This document shows positions 9,068-17,524 of a DNA stretch of 42,339 bases, piece after piece. The first letter of the stretch is position 1. Each line of letters begins with the position of its first letter. The notes beneath the pieces were generated by a model. That model made no database searches. It saw nothing but the letters and a program-made list of their open reading frames with translations, and was not told where the DNA came from. Source of the stretch: Ignavibacteria bacterium (GTDB lineage Bacteria > Bacteroidota > Ignavibacteria > Tepidaquicellales > OLB5); the NCBI GenBank assembly GCA_019912545.1, contig JAIOIK010000112.1:74038-116376 (forward strand), read 5' to 3'. Made by a program: the position numbers and the translations under genes.

Positions 9068-9369
9068 TTTCTTTATAAATAATTGAGTAAATGCTGATTT
9101 AACTGATAAATTACCAAATAAATGCTACTAAAACAATATTCATTGAAGAGCAGTTATTAACTATTCCCGTGATGGGTTTTACAACGGGTTTAAGGTAGCC
9201 ATTTGAATCGACTAGAAAAGGGACATCAAATGCCCTTTTCAATTACTCACTAAAATATTGATATTACTTAATCTATCACTCATGGGTCAGGATTTCCGAA
9301 TTACGGAGGCAGGCAAAAAATTTACGTTATTTTAACAGCCCTCCGGAGGCGTATTTCAAAAGTAAGACG
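9068..9369. other. 302-nt intergenic region without a gene
   Basis: No open frame of coding character was found here. It contains the hairpin at 9215-9240. Closer to 9370 there is a G+C-rich patch with the 10-nt palindrome CCTCCGGAGG and a second CGGAGG copy (about 9305), separated by an A+T-rich spacer. The patch could be a degenerate intergenic repeat. The promoter of the M14 gene at 9067 should lie here, but no convincing TAnnTTTG box was seen on the minus strand. Confidence 0.6.
9215..9240 (-). terminator. hairpin, possible terminator after the BNR gene
   Basis: Arms GAAAAGGG (9215-9222) and CCCTTTTC (9233-9240) pair perfectly over 8 bp around a 10-nt loop. No U-run follows beyond the stem's own T's, and it lies about 130 nt after the BNR stop, so the assignment as a terminator is tentative. 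Confidence 0.45.
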
Positions 9370-11916
9370 CTACTTTATCAGCATCATTTTCTTGACATCT
9401 GTGAAGCTTCCAGCTTCAATCTTATAAAAGTAAATTCCGGATGAAATATTCAAACCGTCAAATGAAATTTCATAATTTCCTGAAGGTTTGTTCTCATTTA
9501 CCAGTATCTTAATCAATTTGCCAAGAGCATCAAATACTGCTAATTTCACAAATCCTGCCTCTGGCAGTTGATACTTTACTATTGTAACAGGATTAAAAGG
9601 ATTGGGATAATTTTGCCAAAGCCTGAACACAGTTGGTATTTCACTATTACCAGGCTCGACGCCAACAAATACCATATCAGTTGAATATGCGCTCCTGCCG
9701 TGAGTCCACACAACAAGTTTTCTGGTTCCGTTGTGAATTGTAATGTCATGGCACGGCACACTCGAAGGAATCCCCTGGCTGAAAAGAGACCATGAGCCGC
9801 CATCATTAGTACTTAACATAACCCCCACATCCGTAGCAAGATATATTGTCTGGTTTAGCACAGGGTCAATTACCAGATCGTTCACAGGAGCATTAGGAAG
9901 ATTAGATGAAATTGAAATCCATGAAGCGCCGTAATTTGTAGTTTTAAATACATGTGCGCCTGTTGAATCTGTTTTGTAGCCTGAAAGTGTAACATAACAA
10001 ACATTCGCAAGTGCAGGGTGAATTGTAACCCTTGTTACCCACCTGTACGGAAGACCAGTATTTATTTTTGTCCAGTTCGTCCCCCCGCTAGTTGTTACCC
10101 AAACATTCGCGTCATCGGTACCGCAGTATATCACTGACGGGTTCGAAGCTGATACATCAACTGTTGTTATGGTACCAAGATTCTGCACATGCGCGTTTGC
10201 CAAGTCAGGGCTTATGACAGTCCAGCTCTGCATTCCGTTAGTTGTTCTGTGGATCTTGTAAGTGCCGCAATACAATACTAAAGGATTTGATTTATCCATA
10301 ACATAGGGTGTCATCCAGTTAGTGTAAGCCAGGTCAAGTCCTGATGTTGCGCTTAAAAAACCAGCTCCACCGTTTGTTGAGCGCACCAATCCCCCGGTCT
10401 GTGATGATGCATATACTCTTTGTGAATTTGTATAGTCAACCAGGCAGTAAAAACCGTCGCCCCCATGGATGCTTTGCCAACCGCCTGGACTGCCGGTTGT
10501 TCTGTTTGTACCATTATCCTGAGCGCCGCCCAATATTGTTGAAGGATTATTATTATCAATTTCACCTGCATAAAATTGAGTAATGGGAAGTGAATTGCTG
10601 GCAAGCCAGCTTACCCCGCCACTAGTTGAATAATCAATTCCGCCATCATTTCCGTTTACAACAAAGCTCGGATTAGAAGGAGCAAATGCCTGGGCATGAT
10701 GATCTACATGTGATGCTCCGATAGTTGAAAATGATGTACCCCCGTTGGTACTTCTTTCCATGTTAAGTCCGCCGCAATATACATTATTGGGGTCAGCGGG
10801 ATTCACTTTGCATATTCTGTTGAACCATGCATAATTTGATGAACCTGCTACGGATGCATTAATTAGTACCCAGTTTGTACCCCCATCAATTGATTTATAC
10901 AAACCTCTGGAATTACCGTTTGCATAAGCTGTAAGCGCATAAATTATCAGCGGATTTGATGCGCAGATATCAAGTGATATTCTTCCCATATCAGGTGAAT
11001 TTGAAGGAAACCCGCCGTTTACTACACTCCAATTCACACCTGCATTGGTTGATACATATAATGCCGTCATGGGTCCGCCGTATTTAATGTAATCTTCCCT
11101 GCGCTGCCTTTCCCACATTGCTGCAAAAACTTTATTCGGATTTACCGGATCTACTGCAACATCAATAGCACCAACAGAATCAGCAATGAATAATGATTGT
11201 ATCCACGTTACTCCTCCGTTTGTTGAGCGGTATATGCCGCGCTCATTATTTTTCCTTCGCGTTGAACCAACCGCAGCAGCATATAATACCTGTGTGTTCA
11301 AAGGATTAACAGCAATGTTGCCAAAACTATACGCATCACCCAAACCAATGAAGCTCCACGATGCTCCTGCGTCCGTTGATCTGTACATCCCTGTACCGGG
11401 GTAATAACTTCGCAGTGAATTTGATTCTCCTGTTCCGCAATAGAGTATATTGGGATTAGCGGGATCTATTGCAAGCGCTCCGATTGATGAAGTATTCTGG
11501 TTATCAAATACACTTACCCAGCTTTGGCAAAAATTGGTTGATTTCCATATACCACCGTTTGCAGTACCCGCATAAACTATCTGCTGATTGGTTGGATGAA
11601 TGACAATTGCAGTAATCCTGCCTTCAATATTTGTTGGTCCGGCAAGCACCCACGGCAAAGGGTTATCATGTGAATACGCAGGCATTTGTTTTACATAGCT
11701 TATAGCTTCAGTGTATTTGTTAGCAGGAATTTCATTATAAGGAAATGCGCGCTGTTTTTCGAACCAGTCTTCAGCAGGCGCACCGGGGATTTTGCCGCTT
11801 GTTCCATTGGCAGTTTTAATCTCCGTTTCAATATTATCAACTAAGAAATAGAATATAGATGCAGAAGAGATTACAGATAAAATTAAGACCAGGGCTGTTT
11901 GTTTTAAGATCTTCAT
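9370..11916 (-). CDS. secreted BNR/sortilin-type beta-propeller protein with T9SS sorting domain
   Basis: The 848-residue protein has a signal peptide (ALVLILSVISSASIFYF) and a short pro-region. A long series of BNR (Asp-box) repeats follows, such as GTANGGIWKSTNFCQSW, GTGMYRSTDAGASW, RGIYRSTNGGVTW and GLYKSIDGGTNW. These are typical of VPS10/sialidase-like propellers found in many Ignavibacteria cargo proteins. No sialidase catalytic Arg triad was recognised, so binding or scaffolding is more likely than hydrolysis. The C-terminal sorting domain has NYPNPFNPVT and ends in DVKKMMLIK. At DNA level part of this tail is almost identical to that of the unrelated M14 gene at 12023-14431 (see findings). 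It lies between two M14 paralogues. Confidence 0.88.
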   Translation of the reverse strand: MKILKQTALVLILSVISSASIFYFLVDNIETEIKTANGTSGKIPGAPAEDWFEKQRAFPYNEIPANKYTEAISYVKQMPAYSHDNPLPWVLAGPTNIEGRITAIVIHPTNQQIVYAGTANGGIWKSTNFCQSWVSVFDNQNTSSIGALAIDPANPNILYCGTGESNSLRSYYPGTGMYRSTDAGASWSFIGLGDAYSFGNIAVNPLNTQVLYAAAVGSTRRKNNERGIYRSTNGGVTWIQSLFIADSVGAIDVAVDPVNPNKVFAAMWERQRREDYIKYGGPMTALYVSTNAGVNWSVVNGGFPSNSPDMGRISLDICASNPLIIYALTAYANGNSRGLYKSIDGGTNWVLINASVAGSSNYAWFNRICKVNPADPNNVYCGGLNMERSTNGGTSFSTIGASHVDHHAQAFAPSNPSFVVNGNDGGIDYSTSGGVSWLASNSLPITQFYAGEIDNNNPSTILGGAQDNGTNRTTGSPGGWQSIHGGDGFYCLVDYTNSQRVYASSQTGGLVRSTNGGAGFLSATSGLDLAYTNWMTPYVMDKSNPLVLYCGTYKIHRTTNGMQSWTVISPDLANAHVQNLGTITTVDVSASNPSVIYCGTDDANVWVTTSGGTNWTKINTGLPYRWVTRVTIHPALANVCYVTLSGYKTDSTGAHVFKTTNYGASWISISSNLPNAPVNDLVIDPVLNQTIYLATDVGVMLSTNDGGSWSLFSQGIPSSVPCHDITIHNGTRKLVVWTHGRSAYSTDMVFVGVEPGNSEIPTVFRLWQNYPNPFNPVTIVKYQLPEAGFVKLAVFDALGKLIKILVNENKPSGNYEISFDGLNISSGIYFYKIEAGSFTDVKKMMLIK

Positions 11917-11965
11917 TAGCTTATTATAAAGTTTGTTATAATGAATTTGTTACAGTACAAATTAA

Positions 11966-11996
11966 AACCTGACAGGTTTTGAAAACATGTCAGGTT
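11966..11996 (-). terminator. intrinsic terminator after the second M14 gene
   Basis: Arms AACCTGACA (11966-11974) and TGTCAGGTT (11988-11996) form a perfect 9-bp stem around a 13-nt loop. On the minus strand TTAATTTG follows the stem, a modest U-rich tail. It lies between the M14 stop (12023) and the start of the BNR gene (11916). Confidence 0.7.
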
Positions 11997-12022
11997 CATT
12001 TAAATAAAATACGCTGTTCGTG

Positions 12023-14431
12023 TTATTTTATCAACATCATTTTCTTTACATCCCGGAAACTACCGGCTTCAATTTTATAGAAGTAAATTCCGGATGATAA
12101 ATTCAAACCGTCAAATGAAATTTCATAATTTCCTGCCGGTTTGTTCTCATTTACCAGTGTCTGGATTTCTCTGCCAAGAGCATCAAATATTGCCAATTTC
12201 ACAAATGAATTTTCAGGCAACTGATACTTAATAGTTGTTGATGGATTAAACGGATTCGGATAATTCTGATTCAAAGAGAATCTATTCGGAATCTCTCCGA
12301 TGCCGGTAACACCAGTTAAGACATCCTGGTAATTTGAGATCTTTACATTATCAACATACCAGCCATCGGCTACGGTGTTCTTGTTGCTTACTAGCGTGAA
12401 CCTGATCTTCATTGTAGTTGACTTATTGGCAAGATCCGTTATATCCAGTACTTCCTGCTTCCATGCGCTTTGAATGCCATAAAAATATTTTGCTGAACTC
12501 CACGTTGTTCCGTTATCGCTCGAAACATCTACATATGCATTATCCATTATATCAATTGCATACTTGTGATAAAAAGTAAGGATCGTAACCGGATTAGCGG
12601 AAATATTTCTGGCAACAGTTAATGTAAGCATCCTGTTTGTGCTGTTTGGATAGTTTACATTATTTCCGGGGCTTTCTGTAAATGAATTGTTTGGTGAGTA
12701 TGACTGAAGGTTCGTTACATTCCAGCCCCCGCCGCTTACTGTCCAGTTACCCATTCCGTTTTCAGCGCTATCAGCAAGTGTAGTTACACCGCCGCCCACA
12801 CAAATATAGATCTTCTGCAGATGGATTATGCTTGTGTCATTCTGTTTTATTCTTACAAGTATCGGGAGACCGTTGTTTATCGGAGCAGTGTTGAGTACGT
12901 TGAAATTGAAGCTTAGGCTATCCTGGTAAAATGTGGCTATTGAATTGTAAGAAAATGTTGCTGCACTTACGTTCAAATGCGGACTTTGTGAAACAAGATC
13001 TATCTTCACATTCTGAGCATCAATTAAGCCTTTATTCTTAAAATGGAGTTTGAAACTGCCTGCTTCACCGGGTGAATATGAAACTTTGTTTAACTGCGTT
13101 TGAACAGGCGAAACATATCCGCCTGAGGCAAGAGAGAAATATATATTGCTCCAGACAGTTGATTGTGCAAGAGGCAAAATCCTGTTCTGAGCCGGCCAGA
13201 AACCATCCGAGCCTGTTCCCACCTCAGGGGTCATGGAGATCATCTTAGTATGCCCTGAATCACTATAATACCAGTCATCGGTTGTTCCCCTCACTGTATA
13301 GTTTACTGTTTCAAGAGATCTTCCAACTGTAAAGTGATTATGAAGCGCCATATCTGCTGAGAAATTCTGGAAAATACTTTCATCCGGAGTGGAAACGCCT
13401 GAATGTCCCCAGGGTCTGATGAAATAATTCCCGTATGTATGATAACTCAAGGAACCTTTGAAATTCCTGGAATTAACAAAATTCAAAGCATTCTGTGTCT
13501 CAATCTGATCAAACGGAAGATCGCCGCGGAATGTTTCTCCTCCGCATATTGTAGTTGATCCCGGGCCGCCGGGGCCGCCAAAATTCCAGAAAGCATATGG
13601 ACCGTAATTCCTGTTGAGGTCGGCACCTATTCCGCCCGTACATGGTTTTCTGCTAATCCTCCACATGCCGCCGCCACCCGGAGTTGTTGTCTGGTTATAA
13701 ACATAACCATCAGCGTTAAAAACCGGGGTAAAATATAACTCTCTATAGCGAAGTATATAAGTAGCAAGCGGATCAATATTATAATTTTCGAGCAGCCAAT
13801 AAATGAAATACATGTTCTGGGTCATGCTCATTGGTTCACGTGCATGTATGAGGGAATGAAACCATACCTCCGGCCTGCCTGTCGGGGCATCAGGGCTGTT
13901 TGAAACCCTGACTGTCCACATCTGCCTATTCTCATGTGTATTTCCAATTGAAAACTTTGTTGAAATAAGACCGGGATATTGTATGCGCATTGAATCCAGC
14001 TTATTTACAACTTCAGCATAAGTCATATAGCCGCCCATTGTGCCATAAACTGAATGGCTTACGCTGTATGCATCTGTTGATTGTTCTATTGAGGCACGCA
14101 TTTCTGCCTCAGTCATTTTAGGAAGAGCATTGTAATATTGCATCCAGTCATCAATCGTTACCTGGTAAGCAACACCTGACCTTTTCAGCGATTCGATTTC
14201 CGTTGCTGATAGCCATGCAATAACATGGTCTTCAAAACTTTCAACATGATCAAGTTCCAGTCCAGCAGTCTCAAGCCTGCGAAAATCCAGTTCTGAGGAT
14301 GCGAAGATCTTAACTTGTGAATATTTCTCCTGTGCCGTATTTTGAGTTTCCATGGTACTAAATCCATAAAAAGCCAGGGCAATGGTTACTAAGAGGAGGG
14401 CTGAGGTAAAAATAGTTCTGCGCGGTTTCAT
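12023..14431 (-). CDS. secreted M14 zinc carboxypeptidase with T9SS sorting domain (paralogue 2)
   Basis: The architecture is the same as the protein at 6626-9067: a signal peptide (TSALLLVTIALAFYGF), a propeptide, an M14 domain, a CARDB-like region, a jelly-roll module (AENGMGNWTVSGGGWN to DGWYVDNVKI) and a sorting domain. All expected catalytic residues are present: H196 and E199 in IHAREPMS, R274 in DLNRNYG, H331 in YHTYGNY and E403 in MTPEVGT. The passenger is clearly a duplicate of the other M14 protein, but the tail (GNYEISFDGLNLSSG then DVKKMMLIK) is closer to that of the neighbouring BNR protein. It probably acts as an extracellular carboxypeptidase. A specificity difference from paralogue 1 is possible but cannot be read here. 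Confidence 0.92.
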   Translation of the reverse strand: MKPRRTIFTSALLLVTIALAFYGFSTMETQNTAQEKYSQVKIFASSELDFRRLETAGLELDHVESFEDHVIAWLSATEIESLKRSGVAYQVTIDDWMQYYNALPKMTEAEMRASIEQSTDAYSVSHSVYGTMGGYMTYAEVVNKLDSMRIQYPGLISTKFSIGNTHENRQMWTVRVSNSPDAPTGRPEVWFHSLIHAREPMSMTQNMYFIYWLLENYNIDPLATYILRYRELYFTPVFNADGYVYNQTTTPGGGGMWRISRKPCTGGIGADLNRNYGPYAFWNFGGPGGPGSTTICGGETFRGDLPFDQIETQNALNFVNSRNFKGSLSYHTYGNYFIRPWGHSGVSTPDESIFQNFSADMALHNHFTVGRSLETVNYTVRGTTDDWYYSDSGHTKMISMTPEVGTGSDGFWPAQNRILPLAQSTVWSNIYFSLASGGYVSPVQTQLNKVSYSPGEAGSFKLHFKNKGLIDAQNVKIDLVSQSPHLNVSAATFSYNSIATFYQDSLSFNFNVLNTAPINNGLPILVRIKQNDTSIIHLQKIYICVGGGVTTLADSAENGMGNWTVSGGGWNVTNLQSYSPNNSFTESPGNNVNYPNSTNRMLTLTVARNISANPVTILTFYHKYAIDIMDNAYVDVSSDNGTTWSSAKYFYGIQSAWKQEVLDITDLANKSTTMKIRFTLVSNKNTVADGWYVDNVKISNYQDVLTGVTGIGEIPNRFSLNQNYPNPFNPSTTIKYQLPENSFVKLAIFDALGREIQTLVNENKPAGNYEISFDGLNLSSGIYFYKIEAGSFRDVKKMMLIK

Positions 14432-14524
14432 ATTATTTTATTAAGTTATTTCCGGAGTCTAAGTCAGTAAATTAACTAAAACATACTGTTAATTCAACAA
14501 AGTAAATCATGGTCATAAAGAGTA

Positions 14525-14557
14525 AATGCCCAAAAAAATATCTCACTTTGGGGCATT
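14525..14557 (-). terminator. possible terminator after the beta-helix gene
   Basis: Arms AATGCCC (14525-14531) and GGGCATT (14551-14557) pair over 7 bp with a 19-nt loop. The loop is long and no U-run follows on the minus strand, so this is weaker than the other terminators. Confidence 0.4.
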
Positions 14558-14578
14558 AAAATTGAAACAAATCGAAGA

Positions 14579-16084
14579 TTATTTTAACAAAACCAGCTTT
14601 TTGGATTCAGTGAAAAATGGTGTGCTGAGAGTGTAGAAGTAAACTCCGCTTGCTAGCCCGCTTGCATCAAAATCAAATTGGTAACTCCCGGCAGGGAATT
14701 TCTGCTCTACTATAGTTCTAATCAGCTTACCTGAAACATCAAAAACAGATAAGTTAATATCTATATCTCTGGCCACAGTTTCAGGTACATCAAACCTCAA
14801 CTTAGTTGAAGGGTTAAATGGATTCGGATATGCTTCGTACAAATGATATTTCACTGGCACTCCGTAGTACTGAGTATTAATACCAACAGGAATAAAAATC
14901 GGCAAATAATCCACAAAACCATATATTATGCTATCAGGCTGATGACAAATGTGAGCCTCGATACTATCAAGATTGCCAGTTCCCCAAAAATTATTTTCTG
15001 CTTTAACCGGACTGGGGGTACTATTATAAAAATCATAGAACTTCCCGCTATTTGAATTAAAGAATATATAATTCAACCCAACATAATTAGTATCCGGGTT
15101 TGAAAGGTCGCCAAAAACAGATGAAGATCCGCTTTGAAGGGTCACTCCCCACAAATTCCATCGAATTATGTTCTTCGATACGATTGCTGCTACTCCTGAG
15201 CCGATGAAATTCAGACCACTGCCCCCCTGAAGCGGTATGCCCTGAATATTGTTACTATCTATAATATTGTTCCTGATAATTGCGTTACAACTTCCGTTTA
15301 ATGAAATTCCATACCGATTTTTCTTGATTGTATTATTTTCAATTATAATAGTGAGTGTTCCACTCGGCAAAGCAGCAATACCACCGCTGAGGATTGCCAG
15401 TCCTGTGATCATATTTCCTCTGATAATAACTGTTCCGTTTCCGGATTGACCCAAACTTATCTGCGGCACATTTCCATTAGAGAGATCATTTTCATAGATC
15501 AGGTTATTTAGGATTTGAGGCACATTTGCAATGTTCGATCCGCCTGCAATTCCAACCCTATAATTTCTGTAAATTTTACTGTTCGAAATAACAGAATTGC
15601 AGTTAAACAAGCTAATGGCTGTTGAAGTTGTACCATTGCCTTTGCAGTTATACCGGAAAGTACAACCTTCGATTAATGGACTACAATCGAGCATCCTCAG
15701 ACCGTTAAAGCTATACTCAAATATCATTTTCCTAAACGAACTGGCGACACTATTATCGATTCTTACTTCCTGAAAAATCAAATTAGTATCAATTGAAGTG
15801 ATCTTCATTGAATCCGGCGGATTAATGATCAATGTACCGGTAATATTAAGAGAAACACTCTGTGCCAATTTAACGGTTGAGTTTGAAAGTATCTTCAGAG
15901 TATCAGAGTTAAGCACATTAACCGTTTGATTCACCATGTATGAACCAGAGGAAAATGTTACAACTCCTCCCGAAAATGCAACAAGGCTATCAAGGTTCCA
16001 ATTCCTGGATGTATTTGGAGTAGAGTAATCTGCAAAAATACCTGAAGTAAAAAACATTATAAAAATTACTAAAGTCTTTTTCAT
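14579..16084 (-). CDS. secreted right-handed beta-helix repeat protein with T9SS sorting domain
   Basis: ATG 16084 starts a good signal peptide (KKTLVIFIMFFTSGIFA); an in-frame upstream start at 16114 would add ten unlikely residues. The middle of the protein is a parallel beta-helix (PbH1/NosD type), shown by repeated short turns with Asn: SNSKIYRNYRVGIAGG, VIIRGNMITG, IIIENNTIKKNRYGI, AIIRNNIIDSNNIQG. Such folds occur in polysaccharide lyases and adhesins, but no catalytic residues were recognised. The sorting domain is divergent at its start (EAYPNPFNPS instead of QNYPNPFNPS) and ends in ESKKLVLLK. Length from this start is 501 residues. It is the first gene of the five-cargo minus-strand run. 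Confidence 0.87.
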   Translation of the reverse strand: MKKTLVIFIMFFTSGIFADYSTPNTSRNWNLDSLVAFSGGVVTFSSGSYMVNQTVNVLNSDTLKILSNSTVKLAQSVSLNITGTLIINPPDSMKITSIDTNLIFQEVRIDNSVASSFRKMIFEYSFNGLRMLDCSPLIEGCTFRYNCKGNGTTSTAISLFNCNSVISNSKIYRNYRVGIAGGSNIANVPQILNNLIYENDLSNGNVPQISLGQSGNGTVIIRGNMITGLAILSGGIAALPSGTLTIIIENNTIKKNRYGISLNGSCNAIIRNNIIDSNNIQGIPLQGGSGLNFIGSGVAAIVSKNIIRWNLWGVTLQSGSSSVFGDLSNPDTNYVGLNYIFFNSNSGKFYDFYNSTPSPVKAENNFWGTGNLDSIEAHICHQPDSIIYGFVDYLPIFIPVGINTQYYGVPVKYHLYEAYPNPFNPSTKLRFDVPETVARDIDINLSVFDVSGKLIRTIVEQKFPAGSYQFDFDASGLASGVYFYTLSTPFFTESKKLVLLK

Positions 16085-16176
16085 ATTGTGTTTATTTGAA
16101 CAAAAATAAAACATATTGTTTGAACCTGAAACGCATAATCAAATGATAATATTTATCTCTCATTGATAATTGTTGA

Positions 16177-16216
16177 ACCCCGACTTGTCGGGGTGAAATC
16201 CGGCTACTGCCGGATT
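16177..16216 (-). repeat. tandem REP-like hairpins after the MFS gene
   Basis: Two perfect 8-bp stems lie side by side: ACCCCGAC/GTCGGGGT (16177-16184 and 16187-16194, loop TT) and AATCCGGC/GCCGGATT (16197-16204 and 16209-16216, loop TACT). They are 2 nt apart and lie 7 nt beyond the MFS stop codon. There is no U-run, so they look more like REP-type extragenic repeats or an mRNA 3'-end stabiliser than a classical terminator. Confidence 0.6.
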
Positions 16217-16223
16217 AATTGTT

Positions 16224-17444
16224 TCATATCATTTCAATATAATCCAGGTCTTTCCCATAAGTTTCATCCAGCTTCGAAACTGATATGTATGCAAATATGA
16301 AAGCAATTGCTGCTACAATTCCAGCCGCATAAACTATGCCAACGGGCGATTTTAGATACTGGAAAAGCAGTGTTAACGGAACAACTGAACCCCTTACGAA
16401 ATTTGGAACTGTAGTAGTTACTGTTGCCCTTAAGTTTGTACCGAATTGCTCCGAAGCATTAGTAACAAAAACTGCCCAGTATCCGCAGCTTACCCCAAGA
16501 AGCAAACACATAGTATAGAAATAGAATGTACCAAAATGGTTGAAGAAGAGATAAAGTACAATTAGTATATTCGTAGAAAGTATGAATGCAAATATGATCT
16601 TCTTTCGCGTCTTAAAATATTGGCTCAGGTATCCGCTTAACAGATCGCCAAAAGCCAGCCCGATGTAACAAAACATAACTGATTTTGATGGTGCAATTCC
16701 TTCAACCCCCATAACCTTTGCAAATGCATCTGAAAATGTTATCAGCACACCAACTACAAACCATAATGGAGCACCGATCATTATGCATTTCAGGTACTTG
16801 GTAAACCTGGACCAGCTTGTGAACAAGTGCTGGAACTGACCCTTTGCAATCTTTTCACTTTGAATGTTTTTGAACATTCCGGATTCATATACGCCTATTC
16901 TTAATATCAGAAGCAGCAAACCAAGCCCTCCCCCTACAAAATAAGCAGTTCTCCACTCAAACAAGTCAGCTACAAAGGCTGCCACAACAGCGCCTAGAAT
17001 ACCGACAGATGCGACTATTGTTGTGCCGTAGCCACGCGCTTCTTTTGACATAACTTCACTAACCAGCGTTATACCCGCGCCAAGTTCCCCTGCAAGTCCG
17101 ATCCCGGCAATTACTCTTAGAACTGCATACTGCTGAACATCCATTACAAATCCGTTAAGTATATTGGCTACTGAGTACATTATAATAGAACCAAACAACA
17201 CTGATATTCTGCCGCGCTTATCACCAAGCACTCCCCATATTATTCCCCCTATCAGCATTCCTGCCATTTGCATATTCAGCAGCAGCACCCCGTCTGAAAG
17301 AAGTGCATCACCGGTAACACCAAGAGATTTAAGTGACGAAACCCTGACTATGCTGAATAGGATCAGATCGTATATATCCACAAAGTAACCCAGGGCCGCA
17401 ACAATAACAATTGCTGAAACGTTTTTTGAACCGGACTTTTGCAT
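16224..17444 (-). CDS. MFS transporter, sugar/metabolite:H+ symporter-like
   Basis: The 406-residue protein has about 12 hydrophobic helices, as expected for the major facilitator superfamily in the inner membrane. The loop 2-3 signature appears as GGIIWGVLGDKRGRISVLFG, and the first helix carries two acidic residues (GYFVDIYDLILF), as in the metabolite:H+ symporter branch. Helix 4 has RVIAGIGLAGELGAGITLVSE, also typical of that branch. The substrate is not determinable; sugars and small organic acids are common for relatives. It appears monocistronic: the next gene upstream (17525) is divergent, leaving about 80 nt for two promoters, and tandem hairpins follow its stop. Confidence 0.88.
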   Translation of the reverse strand: MQKSGSKNVSAIVIVAALGYFVDIYDLILFSIVRVSSLKSLGVTGDALLSDGVLLLNMQMAGMLIGGIIWGVLGDKRGRISVLFGSIIMYSVANILNGFVMDVQQYAVLRVIAGIGLAGELGAGITLVSEVMSKEARGYGTTIVASVGILGAVVAAFVADLFEWRTAYFVGGGLGLLLLILRIGVYESGMFKNIQSEKIAKGQFQHLFTSWSRFTKYLKCIMIGAPLWFVVGVLITFSDAFAKVMGVEGIAPSKSVMFCYIGLAFGDLLSGYLSQYFKTRKKIIFAFILSTNILIVLYLFFNHFGTFYFYTMCLLLGVSCGYWAVFVTNASEQFGTNLRATVTTTVPNFVRGSVVPLTLLFQYLKSPVGIVYAAGIVAAIAFIFAYISVSKLDETYGKDLDYIEMI

Positions 17445-17524
17445 TAAATTAGTCTAAGAATAGTATTAAATTGTAAAATTAATCCCCGAAAATAACAGTT
17501 TTAAGCATTTATTAAAAGTAAATT

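Noticed and set aside
9370-11916. The BNR protein as a true sialidase
   Set aside because: Only Asp-box style repeats are present; no catalytic Arg triad, FRIP motif or nucleophilic Tyr/Glu arrangement could be found.
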